This document shows, piece after piece, positions 45,094 to 54,027 of a stretch of DNA of 64,000 nt. The DNA comes from Pseudomonas laurylsulfativorans. Lineage in GTDB: Bacteria; Pseudomonadota; Gammaproteobacteria; Pseudomonadales; Pseudomonadaceae. The translations under genes were made by a program, and so were the position numbers. The stretch is from contig NZ_MUJK01000001.1 in assembly GCF_002906155.1 (NCBI RefSeq), forward strand, positions 372,001 through 436,000, written 5' to 3'. Position 1 is the first letter of the stretch. Every line of letters begins with the position of its first letter. The notes below the pieces were generated by a model. It saw nothing but the letters and a program-made list of their open reading frames with translations. It made no database searches and was not told the origin of the DNA.

Positions 45094-48000
45094 TTAGTGC
45101 GCTTTGTGGCGCCTGCGCACCAGTTTCATCACCACCACAAAAAACACTGGCACGAACACCACAGCCAAAGTCGCCGTGATCATCCCGCCGATCACCCCGG
45201 TACCGATGGCCTGCTGGCTCGCCGAACTGGCGCCGGTCGCGATCGCCAATGGCACCACGCCAAGGATGAACGCCAGGGAGGTCATGACAATCGGCCGCAA
45301 CCGCAAGCGCGCGGCTTGCAGGGTCGCGTCGATCAGGTCGTGGCCGTCGTCGTAGAGGCTCTTGGCGAACTCGATGATCAGGATCGCGTTCTTCGCCGAC
45401 AGGCCGATGATGGTGATCAGCCCGACCTTGAAGAACACGTCGTTGGGCATCCCGCGCAAGGTCACGGCCAACACCGCGCCGAGCACACCCAACGGCACGA
45501 CCAGCAGCACCGAGGTCGGGATCGACCAGCTCTCGTACAACGCCGCCAGGCACAGGAACACGATCAACAGCGACAGCCCCAGCAGGATCGGTGCCTGGCT
45601 GCCAGACAAGCGCTCCTGCAACGACAACCCGGTCCATTCCTGGCCCAGGCCCGCCGGGCCTTGTGCCACCAACCGCTCGATCTCGGCCATGGCCTCCCCG
45701 GTGCTGTGGCCCGGCGTCGGCTCTCCGGAAATGCTGATCGCCGGGTAGCCGTTGTAGCGGGTCAACTGCGCCGGGCCCTGTGTCCATTTGGCCTGCACGA
45801 AGGCCGACAAGGGCACCATTTTTCCGTGGGTGTTGCGCACGTGAATCTTCAGCAGGTCTTCCACCTGGCTGCGCTGATCGCCCTCGGCCTGGACCACGAC
45901 GCGCTGCATCCGCCCCTGATTGGGGAAGTCGTTGATGTAGGCCGAACCCACGGCCGTGGACAGCACGTTGCCGACGTCGGCAAAGGACACGCCCAGTGCG
46001 TTGGCCTGCTTGCGGTCGACCACCAGTTGAACCTGCGGTGCCTCGGCCAGGGCGCTTTCGCGCACGTTCATCAGGATCGGGCTTTTTACCGCCGCCGCGA
46101 GTAACCCGGTGCGGGCCTCCATCAACTTCTCATGGCCGAGGCCGCCGCGATCCTGCAGACGGAACTCGAATCCGCTGGACGTACCCAGACCATCCACGGG
46201 CGGCGGCAGTACGGCGAACGTCACCGCGTCCTTGATCTGGCTGAGGGCGACGTTGGCCCGGTCGGCAATCGAAGCCGCCGAGTCGTCGCTGCCGCGCTCG
46301 GACCAGTCCTTGAGCGTGCTGAACGCCAGCGCCGCATTCTGCCCACTGCCGGAGAAGCTGAAACCGAGGATCACCACGCTGTCGCGGATGCCCGGTTCCC
46401 CGGCGTTGTGCGCTTCAACCTGCTCCGCCACCTGCACCGTGCGGTTCTTGCTCGCACCGGGTGGCAACTGAATGTCGGTGATGGTGTAGCCCTGGTCTTC
46501 CACCGGCAAAAACGAGGAGGGCAAGCGACTGAAGGCCAGGCCCAGACCGATCAGCAGTACGCCGTAGATCAGCAGGAAGCGGCCAGTGCGTTTCAACGCG
46601 TAGGCCACCCAACCCTGATAGCGCTCGGTCAATTTCTCGAAGCGACGGTTGAACCAGCCGAAGAACCCGGTCTTTTCGTGGTGCTCGCCTTTTGCGATCG
46701 GCTTGAGCAACGTCGCGCACAGGGCCGGTGTCAAGGTCAGGGCGAGGAAGGCCGAGAACAGGATCGAGGTGGCCATCGACAGCGAGAACTGCTGGTAGAT
46801 CACCCCGACTGAGCCCTGCATGAACGCCATCGGAATGAACACCGCGACCAGCACCAGGGTGATGCCGATGATGGCCCCGGTGATCTGCTGCATGGCCTTG
46901 CGCGTGGCGTCCCTGGGCGACAAGCCCTCGGTGGCCATGATCCGCTCGACGTTCTCCACCACCACGATGGCGTCGTCTACCAGAATGCCGATGGCCAGCA
47001 CCATGCCGAACATGGTCAGCACGTTGATCGAAAACCCGAGTGCGAGCATCGTCGCAAAGGTGCCCATCAACGCCACCGGCACCACCAGGGTTGGAATCAG
47101 CGTGTAGCGGATGTTTTGCAGGAACAGGAACATCACCGCGAACACCAGCAGCATCGCCTCGCCGAGGGTGTAGACCACCTTGGTGATCGAGACCTTGACG
47201 AAGGGCGAGGTGTCGTACGGAATCGAGTACTCGACGTTCGCCGGGAAGTAGCGCTTGAGTTCATCCATCTTCGCCCGCACCAGGGTCGCGGTGTTCAGGG
47301 CGTTGGCACCGGGTGACAACTGCACGGCGACGGCGGTGGACGGTTTGCCGTTCAGGCGCGTGGAAAACTGATATTCCTGGCTACCGATTTCGACCCGCGC
47401 CACATCGCTGATGCGTACGGTCGAGCCGTCCGGGTTGGCCTTGAGGACGATGTCGGCAAACTCTTCAGGCGTCGACAACTGACCCTTGACCAGAATGGTC
47501 GCGGTGATTTCCTGGGTGGTGCGGGTTGGCAGATCGCCAATGCTGCCGGCCGACACCTGGGCGTTTTGCGCGACGATGGCGGTATTGACGTCCGCCGGCG
47601 TCAGGTTGAACGCGAGCAGCTTCCGCGGGTCGATCCAGATCCGCATCGCCCGTTCGGCGCCGTACAACTGCGCCTTGCCGACGCCGTCCAGACGCTTGAT
47701 CTCGTTCATCACGTTGCGCGCCAGGTAATCACTGAGCGCTACGTCGTCGAGTTTGCCGTCGCTGGAGGTCAGGGTGATCAGCAGCAGGAAACCGGAGGAG
47801 ACTTTCTCCACCTGCAAACCTTGCTGGATCACTGCTTGCGGCAACCGTGACTCCACGGCTTTCAGGCGGTTCTGCACGTCCACCTGGGCCAGCTCCGGGT
47901 TGGTGCCCGGCTGGAAGGTAGCCTTGATGGAAGCGCTGCCGAGGCTGCTCTGGGATTCGAAATACAACAGGTGATCGGCGCCGTTGAGTTCTTCCTCGAT

Positions 48001-48192
48001 CAGGCTGACCACGCTTTCGTCCACGGTTTGCGCCGAAGCGCCCGGGTACACAGCGTAGATTTCGATCTGTGGCGGCGCCACGTCAGGGTATTGCGCCACC
48101 GGCAGTTGCGGAATGGCCAGCGCACCAGCAAGCAGGATGAACAGGGCAACCACCCAGGCGAACACCGGGCGGTCGATAAAGAACTGCGGCAT
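45094..48192 (-). CDS. RND efflux transporter, inner-membrane pump
   Basis: The 1032-residue protein has the HAE-1 layout: MPQFFIDRPVFAWVVALFIL at the start, twelve membrane segments, two large periplasmic loops and the proton-relay aspartates in GILVDDAIVVVEN. It pumps hydrophobic compounds using the proton gradient. It is cotranscribed with the fusion protein gene (15 bases apart). No outer-membrane factor is in the window. Which Mex/Ttg/Emh pump it equals cannot be told. Confidence 0.94.
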   Translation of the reverse strand: MPQFFIDRPVFAWVVALFILLAGALAIPQLPVAQYPDVAPPQIEIYAVYPGASAQTVDESVVSLIEEELNGADHLLYFESQSSLGSASIKATFQPGTNPELAQVDVQNRLKAVESRLPQAVIQQGLQVEKVSSGFLLLITLTSSDGKLDDVALSDYLARNVMNEIKRLDGVGKAQLYGAERAMRIWIDPRKLLAFNLTPADVNTAIVAQNAQVSAGSIGDLPTRTTQEITATILVKGQLSTPEEFADIVLKANPDGSTVRISDVARVEIGSQEYQFSTRLNGKPSTAVAVQLSPGANALNTATLVRAKMDELKRYFPANVEYSIPYDTSPFVKVSITKVVYTLGEAMLLVFAVMFLFLQNIRYTLIPTLVVPVALMGTFATMLALGFSINVLTMFGMVLAIGILVDDAIVVVENVERIMATEGLSPRDATRKAMQQITGAIIGITLVLVAVFIPMAFMQGSVGVIYQQFSLSMATSILFSAFLALTLTPALCATLLKPIAKGEHHEKTGFFGWFNRRFEKLTERYQGWVAYALKRTGRFLLIYGVLLIGLGLAFSRLPSSFLPVEDQGYTITDIQLPPGASKNRTVQVAEQVEAHNAGEPGIRDSVVILGFSFSGSGQNAALAFSTLKDWSERGSDDSAASIADRANVALSQIKDAVTFAVLPPPVDGLGTSSGFEFRLQDRGGLGHEKLMEARTGLLAAAVKSPILMNVRESALAEAPQVQLVVDRKQANALGVSFADVGNVLSTAVGSAYINDFPNQGRMQRVVVQAEGDQRSQVEDLLKIHVRNTHGKMVPLSAFVQAKWTQGPAQLTRYNGYPAISISGEPTPGHSTGEAMAEIERLVAQGPAGLGQEWTGLSLQERLSGSQAPILLGLSLLIVFLCLAALYESWSIPTSVLLVVPLGVLGAVLAVTLRGMPNDVFFKVGLITIIGLSAKNAILIIEFAKSLYDDGHDLIDATLQAARLRLRPIVMTSLAFILGVVPLAIATGASSASQQAIGTGVIGGMITATLAVVFVPVFFVVVMKLVRRRHKAH

Positions 48193-48207
48193 AAAAAAGC
48201 GTCCTGC

Positions 48208-49365
48208 TTACTGACCAGTCACCTGGGCGAGTGGAAGAGGGGTGTCGTCGATCTGCACTTTCTCGCCGGGGCGGGCGTGTTGCAGGCCTTCGATGACGAT
48301 GCGGTCGCCTGCTTTCAGGCCGCCGGTGACGATCCAGCGATCGTTCTGCACGGCGCCGAGCTCGACCGGCTGCTGGCCGACCCGCTGCTCAGAGTCGAGC
48401 AGCAGTACCTGGGCGATGCCGGCGCTGTCGCGCTGGATAGCCCGTTGCGGCACGCTGATGCCCTGCTGGTTGACCGCCTGTTCCAGGCGTACGCGCACGA
48501 AACTGCCGGGCAGCAGGTCGAGGTCGGGGTTGGGGAACTCGCTGCGCAGGATGATCTGGCCGGTGCCCGGGTCGACCGTGATGTCGCTGAACAGCAGTTT
48601 GCCCGGCAGGGGATAGAGGCTGCCGTCATCCTGAATCAGCGTGGCCTTGGCCTGACCCTGGCCGACCTGCTGCAACTGGCCGGAACGAAAGGCCCGGCGC
48701 AGTTCGTTGAGTTCGCGGGTGGACTGGGTCAGGTCGGCGTGGATCGGGTTCAGTTGCTGAATCAGCGCCAGGGGCGTGGTTTCGTTCTGCCCCACCAATG
48801 CGCCTTCAGTGACCAGCGCCCGGCCGATACGACCGGAAATCGGCGCGGTGACGGTGGCGTAGCCGAGGTTCAGTTTCGCCCGTTCAACGGCGGCTTTATT
48901 GGCGGCGACATCGGCGGCGGTCTGTCGGGCGTTGGCCCTGGCGTTGTCGTAGTCCTGGCCGCTGATGGCCTTGTCGTCGATCAACTGGGCGTAACGCTGT
49001 TCCTGCAATTTGGCCTGGAACGCGTTGGCCTCGGCCTTGCGCAACGCCGCTTCGGCGCTGTCCAGGTCCGCCTTGAAGGGTGCCGGATCGATGCGGAACA
49101 AGACATCGCCCTGTTTCACATCACTGCCTTCACGGAAGGTCCGCTGCAAGACCACGCCGGCCACGCGGGCACGCACTTCGGCCATGCGCGGCGCGGCAAT
49201 TCGCCCGCTCAGTTCGCTGCTGATGGTCAGTGGCCGCGCTTCGATGGTTTCGACGCGCACCGTGGCCAGCGGCGCCTGTTCCTCGGCATTTGTGGACTTG
49301 TCGCACGCAGCCAGTGTCAACGCCAGAGCAATCAGACTGAGCCTGGCAAGCAGATTCTTCGACAT
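48208..49365 (-). CDS. RND efflux periplasmic adaptor (membrane fusion protein), lipoprotein
   Basis: The 385-residue protein has a lipoprotein signal with LTLAAC, then the biotinyl-lipoyl block SELSGRIAAPRMAEVRARVA and DVKQGDVLFRIDPAPFKADL, an alpha-hairpin (residues 95-165) and the beta-barrel part. It links the RND pump to an outer-membrane channel. It is the first gene of the two-gene operon, with the promoter facing the divergent two-component genes. The ribosome binding site is weak. Confidence 0.93.
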   Translation of the reverse strand: MSKNLLARLSLIALALTLAACDKSTNAEEQAPLATVRVETIEARPLTISSELSGRIAAPRMAEVRARVAGVVLQRTFREGSDVKQGDVLFRIDPAPFKADLDSAEAALRKAEANAFQAKLQEQRYAQLIDDKAISGQDYDNARANARQTAADVAANKAAVERAKLNLGYATVTAPISGRIGRALVTEGALVGQNETTPLALIQQLNPIHADLTQSTRELNELRRAFRSGQLQQVGQGQAKATLIQDDGSLYPLPGKLLFSDITVDPGTGQIILRSEFPNPDLDLLPGSFVRVRLEQAVNQQGISVPQRAIQRDSAGIAQVLLLDSEQRVGQQPVELGAVQNDRWIVTGGLKAGDRIVIEGLQHARPGEKVQIDDTPLPLAQVTGQ

Positions 49366-49510
49366 GTAATACCCCAATAATGACTCCCAGCATCCTACTG
49401 GGCGCCGGCGAGGGTAGCGGTGAAGCTTTGTTGGTGCTGTGTGAAATTGTGTAAGGGTTTTACTCACGTGCGGGCAGGGGCGTATATCCTTGGTGACCGC
49501 TTCGCGCTCA

Positions 49511-49584
49511 ATCGCCGGCAAGCCAGCTCCTACAGTCCTGCCCCCGAATTGAATCCTGTAGGAGCCGGCTTGCCGGCGATAGCC
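49511..49584. repeat. REP pair in the efflux/two-component divergent region
   Basis: Copies at 49511-49535 and 49555-49584 (TGTAGGAGCCGGCTTGCCGG type), inverted, 19-base spacer. It occupies the gap of about 250 bases between the adaptor gene and the response regulator. Confidence 0.85.
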
Positions 49585-49621
49585 ATCTAACGGTCACCAC
49601 AGCACTTTCTGGAAACACCCC

Positions 49622-50323
49622 ATGCCCAACATTCTCCTGGTCGAAGACGACACCGCCCTCGCCGAACTGATTGCCAGCTACCTGGAACGCAACGGTTATT
49701 CCGTCAGCGTGATCAGTCGCGGTGACCATGTGCGCGAACGTGCGCGGCTCAATCCGCCGGACCTGGTGATCCTCGACCTGATGCTGCCCGGCCTCGACGG
49801 GTTGCAGGTCTGTCGGCTGCTGCGCGCCGATTCGGCGACCTTGCCGATCCTGATGCTCACCGCCCGAGATGACAGTCATGATCAAGTGCTGGGCCTGGAA
49901 ATGGGTGCCGACGACTACGTGACCAAACCCTGTGAGCCACGGGTGCTGTTGGCCCGGGTGCGGACTCTGTTGCGCCGCAGCAGCCTTAGCGAGCCGCAGA
50001 CCGCCAATGACCGCATTCTGATGGGCAACCTGTGCATCGACCTGTCCGAACGCACCGTCACCTGGCGCGAGCAACTGGTGGAATTGTCCAGCGGTGAGTA
50101 CAACCTGCTGGTGGTGCTGGCCCGGCATGCCGGTGAAGTGTTGAGCCGCGACCAGATCCTGCAACGTCTGCGCGGCATCGAATTCAATGGCACCGACCGT
50201 TCGGTGGACGTGGCGATTTCCAAGTTGCGGCGCAAGTTCGACGACCACGCCGGTGAGGCGCGCAAGATCAAGACCGTGTGGGGCAAGGGCTACCTGTTCA
50301 GTCGTTCCGAGTGGGAATGCTGA
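49622..50323 (+). CDS. OmpR-family response regulator, RstA-like
   Basis: The 233-residue protein has the receiver domain (LLVEDDTALAELIASYLERN, phospho-acceptor Asp52 in DLVILDLMLPGLDG, conserved Lys in ADDYVTKP) and the OmpR-type winged helix (LSSGEYNLLVVLARHAGEVL, DRSVDVAISKLRRK). It is divergent from the efflux operon and overlaps nothing; the kinase gene starts four bases after its stop. Control of the neighbouring pump is inferred from the arrangement only. Confidence 0.93.
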   Translation: MPNILLVEDDTALAELIASYLERNGYSVSVISRGDHVRERARLNPPDLVILDLMLPGLDGLQVCRLLRADSATLPILMLTARDDSHDQVLGLEMGADDYVTKPCEPRVLLARVRTLLRRSSLSEPQTANDRILMGNLCIDLSERTVTWREQLVELSSGEYNLLVVLARHAGEVLSRDQILQRLRGIEFNGTDRSVDVAISKLRRKFDDHAGEARKIKTVWGKGYLFSRSEWEC

Positions 50324-50327
50324 GCCG

Positions 50328-51629
50328 ATGTTCAGAATCCTCTTTCGTCTGTATCTGGTGACCATCGTTTCATTCAGCGCCGCGATTTACCTGGTGCCGG
50401 ATCTGGTGGTCAAGGCGTTCCAAGAGCGCTTTGTCACCTATAACCTCGATTATTCCCGTGGGCTGCAAACGCTGATCGTCAAACAGTTTCACGGGGTCCC
50501 AGCCGCGCAGTGGCCGGCCCTGGCCGCGGAGATGGACAAGGACTTCAATCCGCTGCACATCGTGCTCAGCAGCAATGACGACATCAGCCTGACGCCCGAT
50601 GAGCAGCAGCGCTTGCAGCGCGGCGAGAACGTCGTGCGCGTGGGCGACTGGGGCTGGCGCACGCTGGCGGTCGCGCCGCTGAACGAGCACACCGTGGTGC
50701 AAATGGTGGTACCTCCGGACCCGCTGGACGTCAATCTGTTGTACTGGAGCATCAATGTACTGATCGGCGCCACCATGCTCGCGTGCCTGTTGTTGTGGCT
50801 GCGCCCGCACTGGCGTGACCTGGAACGCCTCAAAGGCGCGGCCGAACGCTTTGGCAAGGGCCACCTGGGCGAGCGCACGCAAATTTCCCCGAGTTCCAAC
50901 ATCGGCAGCCTGGCCAGTGTGTTCGATACCATGGCCGGCGACATCGAGAACCTGCTCAACCAGCAGCGCGATTTGCTCAATGCCGTGTCCCACGAGTTGC
51001 GCACGCCACTGACGCGCCTGGATTTCGGCCTGGCGCTGGCCCTCTCGGACGACTTGCCGGCAGCCAGTCGCGAGCGTCTGCAAAGCCTGGTGGCGCACAT
51101 TCGTGAACTCGATGAGTTGGTGCTGGAGCTGCTGTCCTACAGTCGCCTGCAAAACCCGGCGCGGCTACCGGAACAGGTCGAGGTGTCGCTGGATGAATTC
51201 ATCGACAGCATTCTTGGCAGCATCGATGAAGAAATGGAGTCCCCGGAAATCGTCATCGACGTGCTGCTCCATGGGCAGCTTGAACGCTTCAGCCTGGACC
51301 CACGCCTGACTGCCCGCGCCCTGCAAAACCTGCTGCGCAACGCCATGCGCTACTGCGAAAAGCGTATTCAAATCGGTGTGCAGGTGGATGCCAGCGGCTG
51401 TGAAATCTGGGTCGACGACGATGGCATCGGCATTCCCGATGACGAGCGCGAGCGGATCTTTGAACCCTTCTACCGCCTCGATCGCAGTCGCGACCGCGCC
51501 ACGGGCGGCTTCGGCCTGGGGTTGGCAATCAGCCGCCGTGCACTGGAGGCCCAGGGCGGCACGCTGACGGTGGAAGCCTCGCCGTTGGGCGGGGCGCGGT
51601 TTCGGTTGTGGTTGCCTTTGCCGGTTTGA
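50328..51629 (+). CDS. Sensor histidine kinase, RstB-like
   Basis: The 433-residue kinase has two membrane segments (about residues 8-26 and 143-158) around a periplasmic domain, HAMP, the phospho-accepting His222 in NAVSHELRTPLTRLDFG, and the ATPase domain (RNAMRYCEKR, DDDGIGIPDDERERIFEPFY, GFGLGLAISRR). The resemblance to RstB is in the periplasmic part. The start is the ATG four bases after the response-regulator stop, so the pair is cotranscribed. Confidence 0.93.
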   Translation: MFRILFRLYLVTIVSFSAAIYLVPDLVVKAFQERFVTYNLDYSRGLQTLIVKQFHGVPAAQWPALAAEMDKDFNPLHIVLSSNDDISLTPDEQQRLQRGENVVRVGDWGWRTLAVAPLNEHTVVQMVVPPDPLDVNLLYWSINVLIGATMLACLLLWLRPHWRDLERLKGAAERFGKGHLGERTQISPSSNIGSLASVFDTMAGDIENLLNQQRDLLNAVSHELRTPLTRLDFGLALALSDDLPAASRERLQSLVAHIRELDELVLELLSYSRLQNPARLPEQVEVSLDEFIDSILGSIDEEMESPEIVIDVLLHGQLERFSLDPRLTARALQNLLRNAMRYCEKRIQIGVQVDASGCEIWVDDDGIGIPDDERERIFEPFYRLDRSRDRATGGFGLGLAISRRALEAQGGTLTVEASPLGGARFRLWLPLPV

Positions 51630-51739
51630 TTTCGACAAACGGCCATATCATCTGTCAGGTTTGACAGTAGCAAGACGCTACGCTTACGCGTTTCATTGGC
51701 CTGTGCAGTCAATACAAGGCGGCAAGGCTGGAGGGAAGG

Positions 51740-52015
51740 ATGAGCGCGCCAATAACTAGAACCAGCGGGCAGGGGACAATCAGTGCAATCAGGGACGTTA
51801 AGGTCGAAAGCGTGTCGACGACATTTGCGATGGTCATGCCTGAGGGCGGCCGTTGCACTTTGGCAATAAGGATCGGCCCCAACAAGACCGCAGAAGGCAG
51901 CGCCTGTTTTATGGTTGGCGATGCGGTGAGATACACGCTGACGCAGGGGCTGGATGGAACGTCGCTGAAAGTTCAGGACCTTGTGAAGTCGGGCGTCGAT
52001 AACTGGGTCACATGA
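51740..52015 (+). CDS. Small hypothetical protein, 91 residues
   Basis: The ATG follows GGAGGGA at four bases, an excellent site. The product begins MSAPITRTSGQGTISAIRDV and is mostly beta-forming, with no signal or membrane part (RTSGQGTISAI, then VSTTFAMVMPEGGRCTLAIR). I do not recognise a family. It is a short single gene between the kinase and the convergent anti-sigma gene. An inverted repeat CTGTCA/TGACAG lies about 75 bases before the start. Confidence 0.65.
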   Translation: MSAPITRTSGQGTISAIRDVKVESVSTTFAMVMPEGGRCTLAIRIGPNKTAEGSACFMVGDAVRYTLTQGLDGTSLKVQDLVKSGVDNWVT

Positions 52016-52057
52016 TGGCTTGCAGGGGCTTTGACCCCGCAAGCCAGTGGTGCGCTA

Positions 52058-52819
52058 TCAAACGCTCAGCCGACCCCGCAACAGCGTGGCCATCTCCTCC
52101 AGATCCGACATCGACTGATGCCCGATCAGCATCCAGGCGTGTTCCATGTCAGCCCAATACACGATGTTCAGTTCGCGCCGTTGCTCCCGGGCCAAATGCC
52201 GGCTGCCACTGTTGGAGCGGGTAACGCACAGCGCCATGGGGCCGTGCGCCGGATCGAGGTAAGTGATCTGGGCGATGGGCGCGCCGTCGTACTCGAGGAT
52301 TTGCGCACGCTTGAACTCGGCTCGGGGCAGGCTCAGTTTGGCCGGTGCGAGGTCAAGGCCCAGGCGCGCATCGATGGTCCGCAGTTGAGCCCGCTGGGTG
52401 GCTTCATCAGCGGGCAAGTGATCCAGGGTTTCCGGCACGTAGAGCGCCATGTAATCGGCCACCAGGCCGCGCCAGTTGTGTGTCTGCCGGCTCGCTTGCC
52501 AGCCGAGAAACAAACGGTCCGCCAGCACGCCACCGGCCAAGAGGCCGGCCGCGGCGGCAAGGAACCAGCGCCGACTGAGCGCAGGGCGGACGGGCGAGGG
52601 TAGTGTGGCGAGCATGGCTTGCAGACGATCCACCGGCGCCTGCCGGGCCAGTTCATCGTAGGCGTCCTTGAACGGCAGGCTACTGCGATCCAGCCATTGC
52701 AGGCGCAGGCCAAGCATCGGGTCGGCGATGATGGCCGCGTCGATGCGCGAGCGCTGCTCGGCATCGAGTTGGTTGTCGAGGTAAGCCACCAGTTGTTCGT
52801 CCGAGGGTTTCGCGTTCAT
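52058..52819 (-). CDS. Anti-sigma factor, membrane-anchored
   Basis: The 253-residue protein begins with a zinc-less anti-sigma domain (DEQLVAYLDNQLDAEQRSRI) that binds the sigma factor, followed by a single membrane segment (RRWFLAAAAGLLAGGVLADR, about residues 84-103) and a periplasmic domain. Its ATG overlaps the sigma stop codon (TGATG), so expression is coupled. Cognate release signal and target genes are unknown. Confidence 0.85.
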   Translation of the reverse strand: MNAKPSDEQLVAYLDNQLDAEQRSRIDAAIIADPMLGLRLQWLDRSSLPFKDAYDELARQAPVDRLQAMLATLPSPVRPALSRRWFLAAAAGLLAGGVLADRLFLGWQASRQTHNWRGLVADYMALYVPETLDHLPADEATQRAQLRTIDARLGLDLAPAKLSLPRAEFKRAQILEYDGAPIAQITYLDPAHGPMALCVTRSNSGSRHLAREQRRELNIVYWADMEHAWMLIGHQSMSDLEEMATLLRGRLSV

Positions 52820-53319
52820 CAATGTTCTCCTCGGTAAGGGTGGGGCACTGTGTGCAACGGTGGATACTCGGCCAGTTTCGCCCGGGCGGCGGCCAGGCGA
52901 CTCATGACCGTGCCGATGGGCACTTGCAGCACATCGGCGACTTCGCGATAGGACAGCCCTTCGACATAGGCGAGAAACACCGTTTCGCGCTGGGCCTCGG
53001 GCAACGCATCGACGCGGCGGATGACCTGTGCCGCCAACACATGGGTCTGGGCCACGGATTCACCATCGAACGACAAGGCCTGATCGGCATCCACCTGGCC
53101 TTGACCCTGACGCACTCGCTGGGCGCGGATTTCGTTGAGCCAGATCGAATGCAGAATGCTCAACAGCCAGCGGTCCATGCGCGTCCCCGGCACGAATTGC
53201 CCGGCCCGCTCCAGCGCCCGCACGCAGGTGGCCTGCACCAGGTCATCGGCGATATGCCGTTGTCGGGACAACAGCAGGCCGTAGCGCCATAAACGCGCCA
53301 GATGCTGGTTCAGTTCCAT
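52819..53319 (-). CDS. ECF-type RNA polymerase sigma factor
   Basis: The 166-residue protein has sigma region 2 (LWRYGLLLSRQRHIADDLVQ ATCVRALER) and region 4 (LPEAQRETVFLAYVEGLSYR, EVADVLQVPIGTVMSRL), the pattern of extracytoplasmic-function sigma factors. It shares an overlap of one base with its anti-sigma gene. The regulon is unknown; the TPR protein gene upstream on the same strand may be a target. Confidence 0.92.
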   Translation of the reverse strand: MELNQHLARLWRYGLLLSRQRHIADDLVQATCVRALERAGQFVPGTRMDRWLLSILHSIWLNEIRAQRVRQGQGQVDADQALSFDGESVAQTHVLAAQVIRRVDALPEAQRETVFLAYVEGLSYREVADVLQVPIGTVMSRLAAARAKLAEYPPLHTVPHPYRGEH

Positions 53320-53367
53320 GCGTATTGCCTGATCGCTGGCGATGGCGACCTCCGTCCACTCGGGTTG

Positions 53368-53913
53368 TCAGGTTTTCGATGAACCGTTGATGGCTTCGGC
53401 CAGGTCCTGGTACTCCTCGCACTGGGTGTTGCCGCAGATGGATTTGATCTGCTGCAATTGCTCCTGCGCGAGATCCAGCCGGCCTTTGATCACATAGGCC
53501 TCGCCGAGGTATTCGCGGACCTGCGCGTACTGCGGGTCGAGTTTCACCGATTGCAGGTAATAACCGATGCCTTCGTCGGTGCGCCCTAGTTTACGCGTGG
53601 CGTAGCCGCGATAGTTCAGCGCTTTTGCGGTATTTGGCTGTTTCAGCGTGTCTAGCAGCGCCAGGGCTTCTTCATAACGCCCGTCCTTGGCCAGTTGATA
53701 CGCATAGTTGGTGCGGTCTTCGTCAGGCACCAGGTTGCTGGTCTGCCGGACGCAACGCTGTGATTTGCTATCGAACACCTGGCCTTTCGGGCAGTTGGGC
53801 CTGGTGGGCATTTCGTCATCGCCGCCGCCACCGCCGTTGGCCAGGGCGAGGGAGCCGGATAGCGCAACGGTCAGCAACAGCGGGGTCATCAGAACTGCAA
53901 AACGAATATTCAT
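53368..53913 (-). CDS. Secreted tetratricopeptide-repeat protein
   Basis: The 181-residue product has a Sec signal (NIRFAVLMTPLLLTVALSGS, cut before LANGGGG), a glycine-rich linker and a cysteine pair (RPNCPKG, QRCVRQT), then three TPR-type helical repeats (YAYQLAKDGRYEEALALLDT, YRGYATRKLGRTDEGIGYY, LGEAYVIKGRLDLAQEQLQQ). Two more cysteines near the C-terminus may bind each other. It probably holds a periplasmic protein complex. It lies 48 bases upstream of the ECF sigma gene on the same strand. Confidence 0.85.
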   Translation of the reverse strand: MNIRFAVLMTPLLLTVALSGSLALANGGGGGDDEMPTRPNCPKGQVFDSKSQRCVRQTSNLVPDEDRTNYAYQLAKDGRYEEALALLDTLKQPNTAKALNYRGYATRKLGRTDEGIGYYLQSVKLDPQYAQVREYLGEAYVIKGRLDLAQEQLQQIKSICGNTQCEEYQDLAEAINGSSKT

Positions 53914-54027
53914 GGGCTTTGCTCCATCGATTGATGCGTTTGAGATCATATTGCGCCCCGTCAGACGCAGTGCAAGGTCGATGTGATGTGAACACCGCAG
54001 CATGAACAATTATTCGTTGTGGGAGTA

